This document shows positions 54,838 through 64,000 of a stretch of DNA of 64,000 bases, piece by piece. Location: the NCBI GenBank assembly GCA_032250735.1, contig JAVVEP010000014.1:1-64000 (forward strand). The letters run 5' to 3'. This DNA is from Gammaproteobacteria bacterium (GTDB lineage Bacteria; Pseudomonadota; Gammaproteobacteria; SZUA-152). The position numbers and the translations under genes were made by a program. Under the pieces are notes generated by a model. The model saw only the letters and a program-made list of their open reading frames with translations. It did not search any database and was not told the origin of the DNA. Numbering within the stretch: the first letter of the stretch is position 1; the number at the start of each line of letters is the position of its first letter.

Positions 54838-56643
54838 CTACTTGCTTTTGCCCACCTGCAGGATCGCCATAAAGGCCTCCTGCGGAATCTCCACCGAGCC
54901 GACCTGCTTCATGCGCTTTTTACCCGCCTTCTGCTTCTCCAACAGCTTGCGTTTGCGCGAGACGTCGCCGCCATAACATTTTGCGGTGACGTTCTTTCGC
55001 AGCGCCTTGACATTGGATCGCGCCACGATGTGCGCGCCAATTGCGGCCTGTATCGCCACGTCAAACATCTGCCGGGGAATGATCTCCCGCAGCTTCTCGG
55101 CCAGCTCCCGGCCGCGATACTGGGCCTGATCCCGGTGCACGATTACCGATAGCGCATCCACCCGCTCACTGTTGATCAGCAAATCCAGGCGCACCAGGTC
55201 CGCCGCCTGGAAGCGTATGAAATGATAATCCAGCGAGGCATAACCACGACTCACCGATTTCAGGCGATCGAAAAAATCCATCACTACTTCGTTCATCGGC
55301 ATCTCATATTCCAGCGACACCTGCCTGCCGATGTACAGCATCTTACGCTGTACGCCGCGCTTTTCGATACACAGGCCGATGACGTTGCCGATGTAATCCT
55401 GCGGCACCAGAATATTGGCGACGATAATGGGCTCGCGAATCTCGGCAATCCTGCCCAGTTCAGGCAGCTTTGAGGGATTGTCGACCTTGATGATTTCACC
55501 GTTGGTAGTGAGTACCTCGTAGACCACCGTGGGCGAGGTGCTGATCAATTCAAGGTCGTATTCCCGCTCCAGCCGTTCCTGGACGATCTCCATGTGCAAC
55601 ATGCCGAGGAAGCCGCAGCGAAAGCCCAGCCCCAGGGCCTGCGAGGTTTCCGGCTCGTAAAACAGGGCCGCATCGTTCAGGTTCAGTTTGCCCAGCGCAT
55701 CGCGCAGGTCTTCATAATCCTCGGCGCTGATGGGAAAAAGCCCGGCATACACCTGCGGCTGCACCGCCTTGAAGCCCGGCAACGGGGCCGCCGCGGGATT
55801 ATCGGTCAGGGTGAGCGTATCGCCCACCGGTGCACCGGCGATCTCCTTGATGCCCGCGATCACATAACCCACTTCGCCGGCCAGCAATTCTTCCGTCTCC
55901 TGGCGCTTGGGATTGAAGACGCCGACATGATCGACGAGGTGGGTACGGCCCGTGCTCATCACCAGTATCTTCTGACGCTTTTTGAGTGTCCCCTGTTTGA
56001 TGCGCACCAGCGACACCACGCCCAGATAATTATCAAACCAGGAGTCGATGATCAGTGCCTGCAAGGGTGCATTTCGGTCCCCCACCGGCGGGGGAATCCT
56101 TTTCACCAGATCTTCCAGTAATTCATCCACCCCCAGGCCGGTCTTGGCGCTGACCCGGATGGCATTGCTGGCCTCAACACCGATGATGTCCTCGATCTCG
56201 TGGATCACCCGCTCGGGATCGGCCGCGGGCAGGTCGATCTTGTTCAGCACCGGCACCACTTCCACACCCTGTTCCAGCGCGGTGTAACAGTTGGCGACAC
56301 TCTGGGCCTCCACGCCCTGTGAGGCATCCACCACCAACAACGCGCCCTCACAGGCCGCCAGAGAGCGCGAGACCTCATAGGAAAAGTCCACGTGTCCGGG
56401 GGTGTCGATAAAGTTCAGCTGATAGGTCTCGCCATTGAGGGCGGTGTAATAGAGCGTGACGCTCTGTGCCTTGATGGTGATGCCCCGCTCCTTCTCGATA
56501 TCCATGGAATCGAGCACCTGGGCCGACATTTCGCGCTCGGTCAAGCCGCCGCACATCTGGATGAAGCGGTCAGCGAGGGTGGATTTTCCGTGATCGATAT
56601 GGGCAATAATGGAAAAATTGCGGATGTTTTCCATCTGGGACAT
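54838..56643 (-). CDS. lepA: Elongation factor 4 (LepA)
   Basis: Ribosome-binding GTPase active in translation quality and 30S assembly. 601 residues: '[13 protein letters not shown]' with '[12 protein letters not shown]' and 'NKIDLPAAD' for GTP binding, and the LepA-specific C-terminal domain ('[20 protein letters not shown]'), ending in a Lys-rich tail ('[19 protein letters not shown]'). Between mucD and lepB. Confidence 0.97.
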   Translation of the reverse strand: MSQMENIRNFSIIAHIDHGKSTLADRFIQMCGGLTEREMSAQVLDSMDIEKERGITIKAQSVTLYYTALNGETYQLNFIDTPGHVDFSYEVSRSLAACEGALLVVDASQGVEAQSVANCYTALEQGVEVVPVLNKIDLPAADPERVIHEIEDIIGVEASNAIRVSAKTGLGVDELLEDLVKRIPPPVGDRNAPLQALIIDSWFDNYLGVVSLVRIKQGTLKKRQKILVMSTGRTHLVDHVGVFNPKRQETEELLAGEVGYVIAGIKEIAGAPVGDTLTLTDNPAAAPLPGFKAVQPQVYAGLFPISAEDYEDLRDALGKLNLNDAALFYEPETSQALGLGFRCGFLGMLHMEIVQERLEREYDLELISTSPTVVYEVLTTNGEIIKVDNPSKLPELGRIAEIREPIIVANILVPQDYIGNVIGLCIEKRGVQRKMLYIGRQVSLEYEMPMNEVVMDFFDRLKSVSRGYASLDYHFIRFQAADLVRLDLLINSERVDALSVIVHRDQAQYRGRELAEKLREIIPRQMFDVAIQAAIGAHIVARSNVKALRKNVTAKCYGGDVSRKRKLLEKQKAGKKRMKQVGSVEIPQEAFMAILQVGKSK

Positions 56644-56812
56644 GTAAAGATACCGCCTGGCGCTTGGGAGTTATTTGCCTGATTCTCAGGCAAGCGGGTT
56701 CAGGGTGAACAACCGGCGGGCATTGTAATCTATCTGGCTCCCTGCTGGAACCAAACCCCCGCCCCGGACTAGGCCCGAGCGGGGGTGGCGTACCTAAAGA
56801 CCGACCCGAAGC

Positions 56813-58342
56813 CTATTCGTCGGCCGTGATTTTGAGTGCCAGGAATACCGGGCCACCGCGGCGCTGCACCAGCAGCGGCACGGATTTATCGACGGGCAGG
56901 TCCGCCGAGATCTCGGCAAAATGCTGGCTGTCCTTGACGTCGATGTTGTTGATCATCAGGATCACATCGCCGCGACGTACGCCGGCCTTACGCGCCGGCC
57001 CGGCCTGCACCTGCTGGACGATTACCCCGCCGTCCTTGATCTCCAGCTTCTCGCGCTGTTCGGCGGTCAGATCGATCACCGCGACACTGAGCCGTGTCTC
57101 GTTCGCCGAACGCGGGCTGGCCTCCGCCACCTTGATCTCATCCTCCGGCAGCTCGCCCAGCTTGACGTGCATCACCTTGAGCTTGCCCTTGCGCAAAATC
57201 TCGACCTTGACCTTGTCACCCACGGGGCTGATGCCCACCAGCGGCGGAAGATCCGAGGAATGCACCACATCGCGGCCATTAAAGCGGGTCACGATATCCC
57301 CTACCTCCAGCCCCGCCGCCTCGGCCGGGCTATCCTTCAGCACCTTGGCCACCAGGGCGCCGCTGGGCTTATCCATGCCGAAGGACTCGGCCAGTTCACG
57401 GGTCACATCCTGGATCAGCACGCCCAGCCAACCGCGGGCGACGTGGCCGCTGGCCTTCAGCTGCGCGACCACATTCATCGCCATATCGATCGGAATGGCG
57501 AAGGACAGGCCCATAAATCCGCCGGTGCGGCTATAGATCTGAGAATTGATACCAATCACCTTGCCGTCCAGGTCAAACAGCGGGCCACCGGAATTACCCG
57601 GATTGATCGCCACATCGGTCTGGATAAACGGCACATAATTCTCACGCGGCAGGGAACGCCCCTTGGCGCTCACAATCCCGGCGGTGACGGAGTGGTCAAA
57701 GCCGAACGGCGAACCGATCGCCAGCACCCATGCGCCGACCTTGAGCTTGCCGGAATCACCGATCTCCACCACCGGCAGATCGCTGGCATCGACCTTCAAC
57801 AGGGCGATATCGCTGCGCTCGTCACTGCCGATCACCTCGGCCACCAGCTCACGCCGATCCGATAGGCGCACCAGAATTTCAGAGGCGTCCTTCACCACGT
57901 GATGATTGGTCATCACATAGCCGTCTTTGGAAATGATAAAGCCGGAACCCAGCGATTTGGCCTCGATGGGCCCACCGTCCGGGCCGCCAGGGGCGCCATG
58001 CCCTTCAGGCATCTGGCCCTCGGGACCCCCAAAACCGCCGCGGGGATCACCGAAAAAATGACGGAACAGATCGCCAAATGGCCCTTCGGGAATCTGTTCG
58101 GGCATGCCGCGCGGCATGCGTGTCACCTTGGGGTGCTGGGTAATCTGGGTGGTACTGATGTTCACCACCGCCGCACTGTGTCTTTCCACCAGCTCGGTGA
58201 ACTCCGGCAGGGAGCCTGCCTGAACACTGGCGGCTGAGATCGCCAACACAAGTGACATCATCAAGGCGCTGATGATCGTACGCGAGTAACGGGTGCCGCC
58301 ATGTTTTTTACACACGCGCAATTGGCCATTATCAAAATTCAT
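56813..58342 (-). CDS. mucD: DegP/MucD-type periplasmic serine protease
   Basis: 509-residue HtrA-family protease that degrades misfolded envelope proteins. Signal peptide (about 20-42), trypsin-like domain with His in 'TNHHVVKDASE', Asp in 'RSDIALLKVD' and Ser in 'NPGNSGGPLFD', then two PDZ domains (about 285-375, 405-500). A Gly/Pro-rich insertion (about 90-130, 'RGGFGGPEGQMPEGHGAPGG') lies before the catalytic histidine. AGGAG five bases before the ATG at 58342 fixes the start. Encoded after rseC in the sigma-E operon, as in Pseudomonas. Confidence 0.94.
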   Translation of the reverse strand: MNFDNGQLRVCKKHGGTRYSRTIISALMMSLVLAISAASVQAGSLPEFTELVERHSAAVVNISTTQITQHPKVTRMPRGMPEQIPEGPFGDLFRHFFGDPRGGFGGPEGQMPEGHGAPGGPDGGPIEAKSLGSGFIISKDGYVMTNHHVVKDASEILVRLSDRRELVAEVIGSDERSDIALLKVDASDLPVVEIGDSGKLKVGAWVLAIGSPFGFDHSVTAGIVSAKGRSLPRENYVPFIQTDVAINPGNSGGPLFDLDGKVIGINSQIYSRTGGFMGLSFAIPIDMAMNVVAQLKASGHVARGWLGVLIQDVTRELAESFGMDKPSGALVAKVLKDSPAEAAGLEVGDIVTRFNGRDVVHSSDLPPLVGISPVGDKVKVEILRKGKLKVMHVKLGELPEDEIKVAEASPRSANETRLSVAVIDLTAEQREKLEIKDGGVIVQQVQAGPARKAGVRRGDVILMINNIDVKDSQHFAEISADLPVDKSVPLLVQRRGGPVFLALKITADE

Positions 58343-58385
58343 GCTCACTCCTATCCGTTCACAACATCATTTATTAGCGATAACA

Positions 58386-58856
58386 CTAACGAGAAATTAC
58401 AGGCAAAACCTGTCGCAGCAAAATCGGCTGATAACGTTCATCGCTGGCAATACTGGCGGTGAATCGTCCCACCCAGACATATCCCAGCAGCAGTCCAAAA
58501 ATACCAAAACCGATGGCCACCAGCTCTGAGCTCTCCAACAATAATTGAGTTCCCAGCACATCGCCCAGCAGCGCGAATAAAAACATCGTCAGTAATGGCA
58601 GGGTATACACCGCCAGCGAACCCTTGATCAGGGCCTGCTCATCGATGCCGATAACCACCTCATCGCCCACCGTCACCGGGGTGGCGTGGGGGTTGAGCGC
58701 CCGCACACGGCTGCGTTTATTACCCAGCACCTTCGCCAGGGTGGCGGTGCCGCAGCCCTTGTTCACCGCACACTGCCCACAGGCGCTGCGGCGCTGGGTC
58801 TCCACCCAGATGCCGTCTGTATTGACAGCGACCACCTGTGCATGTTCTTCGATCAT
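58386..58856 (-). CDS. rseC: RseC/MucC-like SoxR-reducing/sigma-E modulator
   Basis: 156-residue inner-membrane protein. An N-terminal cytoplasmic part holds four cysteines ('QRRSACGQCAVNKGCG'), followed by two helices (about 75-100 and 105-128). RseC homologues act in SoxR reduction and modulate sigma-E signalling, but the mechanism is not well defined. Between rseB and mucD. Confidence 0.85.
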   Translation of the reverse strand: MIEEHAQVVAVNTDGIWVETQRRSACGQCAVNKGCGTATLAKVLGNKRSRVRALNPHATPVTVGDEVVIGIDEQALIKGSLAVYTLPLLTMFLFALLGDVLGTQLLLESSELVAIGFGIFGLLLGYVWVGRFTASIASDERYQPILLRQVLPVISR

Positions 58857-58865
58857 CCGGCCCGC

Positions 58866-59870
58866 CTATTGCGTCTTCAACAGCAGGGCGCGCGCCAGTT
58901 TTTCTACGGTAATGGCAGGCACTTCACCGATCACGGTAATTTGATGCGCCTCCTTCGCCACTCCAAAGGCATTGGTCGCGCCCATGGAAGACGCGCCCTC
59001 AAAAGCGGACTGGCCGTCAGGTACAGGTTCAATATAGATCGACACGTTGGCCAGCCCGTCCGAGATCACCCAGTGCTCGGCCGGCCCCTTCGAGTTCGGC
59101 ATCTGCTGATTAAAACGGGTGGTGACACTAAAGCCCTGCGGTAAATCGGCGATCGTCCAGCGGCTGTCCACGAGCTTTTGTTCGTCCTTCACGCGCTCAT
59201 GTTCAAACCACGTAAAATTATCACTGCGGGATACGGGGGCCAGCATCACATCGGGAATATCGTCGCCGATGCGGATGTCGGCAAACATGGTCTGCTCCAG
59301 CACCCTGCCCTGTTCATCCAGCAGGTCGGACTTTAATAAAATGGCGGTCTGTTCATCGAGCCAGAGACGATAGCCATAACGCGCGCTATCCCTGGGTCTG
59401 ATCCAGATACGTTGCGCTGTCTGCCCGGCCACACGCTCGAGCGCCTCGAGCTCGAATAGATAATAATCCTGCAGATGAGCAAAATCATTTTCGGCCAATT
59501 GCGACAACAGGTTGCCCCTGAACTGAGGCTGCTGCCCCACTGTCACCGCCTTTCGATCCGGCATGTAGCAGGTGACCACATCATTTTTTCTGACGATCTC
59601 TCGGGCCACACCATTGAGACTAATCAGCCGCTCCGCTTCGCCGTCCTGATCCGCCCGGTGCACCACACGCATGGATTGCATCTGCCCATCCTGCAAATAC
59701 ACCAGGGTGCCCTGGTAGTTGAGCGTTTGGGCCGCCGATTGCATGCGCATCAACATATCCAGCACCGATGGCTCGGCCGCCATCGCCGCGCCGCCAAAAA
59801 CACAGGTGGCCAACAACAAGGAATTCGATAGACTACGAACAATCCGACGGAATGAACAAAGCTCAGACAC
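58866..59870 (-). CDS. rseB: Sigma-E regulator RseB/MucB
   Basis: Periplasmic protein that binds RseA and guards it from cleavage until mislocalised lipids or lipopolysaccharide displace it. 334 residues: signal peptide (about 10-32, 'SLLLATCVFGGAAMA'), N-terminal lipid-binding domain ('MQSAAQTLNYQGTLVYLQDG') and C-terminal RseA-binding domain. GTG start. It follows rseA by 12 bases. Confidence 0.92.
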   Translation of the reverse strand: MSELCSFRRIVRSLSNSLLLATCVFGGAAMAAEPSVLDMLMRMQSAAQTLNYQGTLVYLQDGQMQSMRVVHRADQDGEAERLISLNGVAREIVRKNDVVTCYMPDRKAVTVGQQPQFRGNLLSQLAENDFAHLQDYYLFELEALERVAGQTAQRIWIRPRDSARYGYRLWLDEQTAILLKSDLLDEQGRVLEQTMFADIRIGDDIPDVMLAPVSRSDNFTWFEHERVKDEQKLVDSRWTIADLPQGFSVTTRFNQQMPNSKGPAEHWVISDGLANVSIYIEPVPDGQSAFEGASSMGATNAFGVAKEAHQITVIGEVPAITVEKLARALLLKTQ

Positions 59871-59882
59871 TATTTGATTCCG

Positions 59883-60542
59883 CTATTTCTGCACAGGGAT
59901 AACGATCTGGTAGGCATTGGGATGCGCCACAATACGCGCATAGGGCATCACCCCCTGCACGGCTGCGCGCGCCGCCTGTTGATTGTGATCAATCAGATAC
60001 TGATTCAGGTTGGGATGGAACCGCTGTGTCAGCGGTGATGGCCGTTGCGGATCAGACTGGAGATGGATTGCGGAGGAACCCAGCGTCTGGGTGACGGTTT
60101 GAATATTCGGTGGAATCGTGACGCCGGCGAGGGTCTGGTTGGTAGCATGAGCATTAGGAGATGACGTGCCCTGCGCCAGCTGCGCGGCCGGCATCTGGCC
60201 CTCCTGCTGGTACATAAACTGCACCCCCATCACCGCAACCGCGGCAACCGAGGCGGCAACGGCCAGTCCGGCCAGACGCCGTGCCAGCGGTGCTGCCCGG
60301 GGGGCGGGTGGCGCCAGTACCGTGGGCTCATCGGCCAGGGCCGCCATTACCCGTGAGGAAAAACCGTTATCCATACCGGCCGGCAGATTCTGCCGGAGGG
60401 TATCGCTGATTAAATGATAGCGGGCCCAGATATTGCGTGCCTCGCCCTTATTCAGCAGTTCATCCGTGGTGGCACGCTGCGTTACGTCATCCAGCTCGCC
60501 ATCCATCAATGCCGAAATTCGTTCATCCGATGAGTTTGTCAT
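59883..60542 (-). CDS. rseA: Anti-sigma-E factor RseA/MucA
   Basis: Single-pass inner-membrane anti-sigma factor that holds RpoE. 219 residues from ATG at 60542 (AGGTGG upstream; the frame opens at 60551). N-terminal sigma-binding part ('SDERISALMDGELDDVTQRA'), one membrane helix (about 90-112, 'LAGLAVAASVAAVAVMGVQF'), and a periplasmic tail rich in Gln and Asn. Transcribed from rpoE, 113 bases after it. Confidence 0.92.
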   Translation of the reverse strand: MTNSSDERISALMDGELDDVTQRATTDELLNKGEARNIWARYHLISDTLRQNLPAGMDNGFSSRVMAALADEPTVLAPPAPRAAPLARRLAGLAVAASVAAVAVMGVQFMYQQEGQMPAAQLAQGTSSPNAHATNQTLAGVTIPPNIQTVTQTLGSSAIHLQSDPQRPSPLTQRFHPNLNQYLIDHNQQAARAAVQGVMPYARIVAHPNAYQIVIPVQK

Positions 60543-60655
60543 ACCTGCCACCTGTTTTTCATTATTACTTCTTCATCAATGTCGTCAATTAGAGTCGTCA
60601 ACCTTCATCCATTTCTTTGCCGCATCATTAGTCACGGCCTGGGGCCAATCACCCC

Positions 60656-61237
60656 TCATTCACGCTCGATCAGTGGCCTGAGTTTGTTATCGACCGCCTC
60701 GCGCGCCCGGAAAATGCGGGAACGCACCGTACCAATCGGGCAATCCATGGTTTCGGCGATCTCCTCGTAACTCAGCCCATCAATCTCCCGCAGGGTGATG
60801 GCGGTACGTAGATCATCCGGCAATTGCCCCATGGCGGAAAAAATCGTCTTTTCGATCTCTTCCTTCAATGCCAGCTGCTCCGGTGTTGCGTATTCCTTGA
60901 GACCCTCGGCACCCTCAAATTGTTCAGCGTCCTGCGCATCAATATCCATCGTCGGCATACGGCGGCCGCGCGCGACCAGGTAATTTTTCGCCGTATTGAT
61001 CGCAATACGATACAACCAGGTGTAAAACGCGCTGTCACCACGAAACCGCGGCAGGGCCCGATACGCCTTGATAAACGCCTCCTGGGCCACGTCCTGCACT
61101 TCGCTATGGTCGCGAATATAACGCGAGATCAGCTTCATGATCCTGAGCTGATACTTCAGCACAAGGGTATCGAACGCGGATTTATCACCCCGCTGCACCC
61201 TTTCAACGAGTAGCTGGTCTACCTTTTGTTCACTCAT
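60656..61237 (-). CDS. rpoE: RNA polymerase sigma-E factor (RpoE/AlgU)
   Basis: Extracytoplasmic-stress sigma factor. 193 residues, matching E. coli RpoE from the first residue ('MSEQKVDQLLVERVQRGD'). Region 2 ('SAFYTWLYRIAINTAKNYL') and region 4 ('LREIDGLSYEEIAETMDCP' and 'GTVRSRIFRAREAVDNK') are intact. First gene of the rpoE-rseABC-mucD run. No Shine-Dalgarno precedes the ATG, and a promoter lies directly upstream. Confidence 0.97.
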   Translation of the reverse strand: MSEQKVDQLLVERVQRGDKSAFDTLVLKYQLRIMKLISRYIRDHSEVQDVAQEAFIKAYRALPRFRGDSAFYTWLYRIAINTAKNYLVARGRRMPTMDIDAQDAEQFEGAEGLKEYATPEQLALKEEIEKTIFSAMGQLPDDLRTAITLREIDGLSYEEIAETMDCPIGTVRSRIFRAREAVDNKLRPLIERE

Positions 61238-61242
61238 TATTT

Positions 61243-61271
61243 ATATAACGATTGACCCCGGCCAGGGTCAA
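61243..61271 (-). promoter_or_regulatory. Probable rpoE promoter overlapping an inverted repeat
   Basis: On the minus strand: -35 TTGACC (61266-61271), 17-bp spacer, -10 TTATAT (61243-61248). Start of transcription would fall at about the ATG (61237). The -35 sits inside a perfect 8-bp inverted repeat, ATTGACCC (61251-61258) and GGGTCAAT (61265-61272), on the plus strand, a possible operator. No sigma-E-type GAACTT/TCTGA pair is seen here. Confidence 0.5.
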
Positions 61272-61341
61272 TGCCTTTGTTATTTTATCAGCGAGTGAAG
61301 TCTCTCTCGACAAGCTACTCTTCAAAAGACCGCACCCGCAA

Positions 61342-61449
61342 TAGATAGTTCAGTAGATAGTTTGGTAGATAGTTTGGTAGATAGTTTGGTAGATAGTTTG
61401 GTAGATAGTTTGGTAGATCGTTTGGTAGATCGTTTGGTAGAGCATTCGG
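61342..61449. repeat. 12-bp tandem repeat, nine units
   Basis: Unit TAGATAGTTTGG. Units 2-6 (61354-61413) are identical, units 7-8 read TAGATCGTTTGG, and units 1 and 9 are degenerate at the edges. It lies between rpoE and nadB, about 105-220 bases from either start. Copy number is likely to vary by slippage. Confidence 0.95.
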
Positions 61450-61563
61450 CCAGCCATCCCGGATTTCCGGCCCATTCTGACGCGCTTTCCACCCCATGCG
61501 CAATATTTGCGATTGCGATCACAAGATATGGGCGACAACCGCAGAATCAAGTAAGCTCGCGGC

Positions 61564-63234
61564 ATGAGTGAACATTTTAGCCATGATGTGCTGGTGATCG
61601 GCAGCGGTGCCGCGGGGCTCAGCCTCGTCCTGCGGCTGGATCCCGCATTGCGGGTTGCGGTCATCTCCAAGGGACCGCTGGACGAGGGCAGTAGCAAATA
61701 TGCGCAGGGCGGTATTGCGGCGGTGCTGGCCCCGGAGGACTCCATCGCCTCACACGTGCAGGACACCCTCACCGCCGGGGCGGACCTGTGTGACCCGCAG
61801 GCCGTACAGTTTGTCGCCGAACGCGGGGCCGATCAGATTCGTTGGCTCAGCCAGCTGGGGACCACCTTTTCGCCGGCCGACAGCACGGCCAGCGGTGACA
61901 AACCCCCACTGCACCTTACCCGCGAGGGGGGCCACAGCCAGCGCCGGGTGGTACACGCCGCCGACGCCACCGGTCGGGCCATGACCTATTCCATGGTCGA
62001 TGCGCTGAAAGCCCACCCCAATGTCGAGCTGTTTGAACAACATATCGCGGTGGACCTGATCACCGCCAACAAACTCGGCCACGAACCGCAGCGGGTGCTG
62101 GGCGCCTATGTACTCAATCGCAACACCGACCACATCGAGGTCTTCCACGCCCGCTGCGTGGTGCTGGCGACTGGGGGCGCCAGCAAGGTCTACCTTTACA
62201 CCAGCAACCCGGACACCTCGACCGGGGATGGCATCGCCATGGCCTGGCGCGCCGGCTGCCGGGTGGCCAACATGGAGTTCATCCAGTTCCACCCCACCTG
62301 CCTGTATCATCCCCAGGCCAAGTCCTTTCTGGTCTCCGAGGCATTGCGGGGCGAAGGCGCCCACCTGCTGCTGCCCGATGGCAGCCGCTTTATGCACAAC
62401 TTCGACCCCCGGGCCGAGCTGGCGCCACGCGATATCGTCGCCCGCGCCATCGATCACGAAATGAAACGCCTCGGCGCCGACTGCCTGTACCTCGACATCA
62501 GCTTCAAGCCTGCCGAGTTCATCACCAGCCACTTTCCCAACATCCACAAGCGTTGCCTCAAATATGGCTTCGACATGACCCAACAGCCCCTGCCCGTGGT
62601 GCCCGCCGCCCACTACACCTGCGGCGGGGTGATGAGCGACCTGCACGGAAGGACCGATATCGATGGCCTCTACGCCGTGGGCGAAACGGCCTTCACCGGC
62701 CTGCATGGCGCCAACCGGCTGGCAAGCAATTCGCTACTGGAGTGCCTGGTGTTCGGCGAGTCCGCCGCCCAGGATATCAATCACAACATCGACCACTGGC
62801 AGCTCGCCGAACAGATCCCGGACTGGGACGAAAGCCGCGTCACCGACTCGGACGAAGAGGTGGTGGTGTCGCACAACTGGGATGAACTGCGGCGCTTCAT
62901 GTGGGACTACGTCGGCATCGTACGCACCAACAAACGCCTGCAACGCGCCCTGCGCCGCACCGATGTACTGGTCAGAGAGATTGAGGAATATTACAGCCAC
63001 TTCCGCATCACCGATGATCTCATCGAATTGCGCAATCTGGTGCAGGCCGCCACGCTGATTATTCGCAGCGCCATGCTGCGCCACGAAAGTCGCGGCCTCC
63101 ACTACACGCTGGATTACCCGGAGCTGGACGAGACACACCCCCCGGAAAACACCATCCTGGTGCCTCCGAATTTTTCCACGCGGCCGGCAGGTCGCCGAAA
63201 CCCTCCCCCATCCCGGCAACGGGAAAGCGCATAA
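61564..63234 (+). CDS. nadB: L-aspartate oxidase (NadB)
   Basis: Flavoprotein that oxidises L-aspartate to iminoaspartate, first step of de novo NAD synthesis. 556 residues: FAD-binding '[15 protein letters not shown]' at the N-terminus, then '[20 protein letters not shown]', '[12 protein letters not shown]', '[16 protein letters not shown]' and '[20 protein letters not shown]'. Starts at ATG with little Shine-Dalgarno. Next to rpoE but divergent, a common arrangement in gammaproteobacteria. Confidence 0.95.
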   Translation: MSEHFSHDVLVIGSGAAGLSLVLRLDPALRVAVISKGPLDEGSSKYAQGGIAAVLAPEDSIASHVQDTLTAGADLCDPQAVQFVAERGADQIRWLSQLGTTFSPADSTASGDKPPLHLTREGGHSQRRVVHAADATGRAMTYSMVDALKAHPNVELFEQHIAVDLITANKLGHEPQRVLGAYVLNRNTDHIEVFHARCVVLATGGASKVYLYTSNPDTSTGDGIAMAWRAGCRVANMEFIQFHPTCLYHPQAKSFLVSEALRGEGAHLLLPDGSRFMHNFDPRAELAPRDIVARAIDHEMKRLGADCLYLDISFKPAEFITSHFPNIHKRCLKYGFDMTQQPLPVVPAAHYTCGGVMSDLHGRTDIDGLYAVGETAFTGLHGANRLASNSLLECLVFGESAAQDINHNIDHWQLAEQIPDWDESRVTDSDEEVVVSHNWDELRRFMWDYVGIVRTNKRLQRALRRTDVLVREIEEYYSHFRITDDLIELRNLVQAATLIIRSAMLRHESRGLHYTLDYPELDETHPPENTILVPPNFSTRPAGRRNPPPSRQRESA

Positions 63235-64000
63235 TCAGCCCGGAATAAACACCCCTGCCAGGCGTATCGCGCGAATGATGAAGCTGGTGGAGGTTTCCAG
63301 GGTCTTAATGGCGGCCTCAAAGTCACCATTCCGTGCCTGTTGCTCCGCCTGTGCACGGAGTTTTTCGGCCTCCGCCAAGGGAATATCCATCAGCCGGCCC
63401 AACCGGGGATCCGCCCGCTTTTCCTTTAACACCGTATTGATGAGCAGGCTGTGAGTATTATTGCGCCGCAGTTCATACTGGTATTCATCCTGCTTCGTTT
63501 CAAAGTGCAGGCTGCGCACCAGGGTTTTCCCATCCCGCAAGCGGGTTAAGGAAAGTTTAAGACTGAGATAGGCGTCATTGAGCACCTCCATGGCCTCAAC
63601 CAACTGCTCGCGTTCATAATGGGCCTGCGCCGCCTGCAGGCGCTCCTGGATGTGGCGCTCGGTGTTGAGCAGCGCCTCGAGGGAGAATGAATCGGCCGTC
63701 TGGGCCTGTTCCTCACGCACGCGTTGGTGGGCCGCGAGTAGCGATTCCAGGCTTTGACGTTTTTTGTTGTAGTTCTCCTGCCGTTTGTCATTGACCGCCT
63801 TGGTGCCCACAAGCCGCATGGCCATAAAAATGGCCGCCTTTGCCTGATCCAGGGCCTCGGTCACCGCCGCTGCATCACCCTTAACCTCAGCCGCCCTGGC
63901 CTCATCCAGGTATGCAATGGCCTGGTCACGTAAGGCATGTGCCTGGGGATTATCGCTGTGCAGGATTTGCCGGGCTGCGGCCGATTGCTGGACGAGTTTT
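63235..64000 (-). CDS. Unknown partial protein, helical/TPR-like
   Basis: C-terminal about 254 residues of a protein whose frame runs off the right edge. It is mostly alpha-helical, with pieces such as 'EALLNTERHIQERLQAAQAHYEREQLVEAMEVLNDAYLSLK' in parts like 'AAQAHYEREQLVEAMEVL' and 'GDFEAAIKTLETSTSFIIRA', each TPR-like. Upstream in frame is 'NPQAHALRDQAIAYLDEARA'. No catalytic motif is seen. Its stop codon abuts the nadB stop with no gap. Confidence 0.6.
   Translation of the reverse strand, partial: KLVQQSAAARQILHSDNPQAHALRDQAIAYLDEARAAEVKGDAAAVTEALDQAKAAIFMAMRLVGTKAVNDKRQENYNKKRQSLESLLAAHQRVREEQAQTADSFSLEALLNTERHIQERLQAAQAHYEREQLVEAMEVLNDAYLSLKLSLTRLRDGKTLVRSLHFETKQDEYQYELRRNNTHSLLINTVLKEKRADPRLGRLMDIPLAEAEKLRAQAEQQARNGDFEAAIKTLETSTSFIIRAIRLAGVFIPG

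Larger units (their letters stand above)
61238..61563. other. Divergent rpoE-nadB intergenic region
   Basis: 326 bases between divergent rpoE and nadB. It contains the rpoE promoter/inverted repeat and a nine-unit 12-bp tandem repeat (61342-61449). The ORFs read through the repeat have low-complexity products and are not genes. Confidence 0.7.

Noticed and set aside
61315..61772. Minus-strand open frames through the 12-bp repeat
   Set aside because: Products are low-complexity (YQTI or PNYL repeats), and the frame overlaps nadB; it is an artefact of the repeat.

Overview
The window is a chromosomal stretch of a gammaproteobacterium. The order tRNA-fMet(CAU)-rimP-nusA-infB-rbfA-truB-rpsO-pnp, the run rpoE-rseA-rseB-rseC-mucD-lepA-lepB-rnc-era-recO-pdxJ-acpS, fabA-fabB, HemN and EttA all point there. 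The style suggests a free-living, possibly Chromatiales-like lineage, but the sequence does not fix the genus. All names come from reading protein motifs by eye; no database search was run.

Layout. 1-2.6 kb: start of a peptidase, a bactofilin, fabB and fabA. 2.9-6.3 kb: a secreted calcium-repeat protein, a RelA-type (p)ppGpp synthetase and a Crp/Fnr regulator. 6.8-7.4 kb: an orphan protein that looks like a cupin without its metal ligands. 7.5-16.3 kb: a complete, tightly coupled Wsp-type chemosensory operon (wspA-B-C-D-E-F-R order) ending in a diguanylate cyclase. Its receptor carries a c-type haem motif (CLQCH) between its two membrane helices. 16.7-22.2 kb: the assimilatory nitrate/nitrite reductase operon nirB-nirD-nasA, with a sigma-54-type promoter and an NtrC-like site upstream. 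22.6-33.0 kb: mostly housekeeping genes (HDOD, LOG, CBS, hemN, prmB, ettA, a spermidine-synthase-like protein, hopJ, rlmD, cysM). 33.3-39.1 kb: a TonB-dependent receptor, a lone periplasmic binding protein and a BarA-like hybrid kinase in one direction. 39.1-49.6 kb: galU and the pnp-to-fMet translation operon. 49.7-61.2 kb: the acpS-to-rpoE run. 61.3-64 kb: a 12-bp tandem repeat, nadB and an unidentified partial gene.

How it works together. The most distinctive unit is the Wsp-type operon. A membrane receptor that probably binds haem c would control a CheA-REC hybrid kinase, CheR/CheB-type adaptation and a REC-GGDEF output with an intact I-site. This suggests that periplasmic redox state or a haem ligand sets the cyclic-di-GMP level. 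A second sensory unit places an outer-membrane TonB receptor and a binding protein with no adjacent transporter in front of a BarA-like kinase. RelA, the Crp/Fnr protein and the sigma-E module make the window rich in global regulation. Nitrate is assimilated through nirBD-nasA, probably under nitrogen control.

Several non-coding elements stand out: a 31-bp inverted repeat after hopJ, a 15-bp inverted repeat upstream of the LOG gene, a nine-unit 12-bp repeat between rpoE and nadB, an attenuator-like hairpin in the rimP leader, and a promoter placed so close to rpoE that its mRNA may be leaderless.
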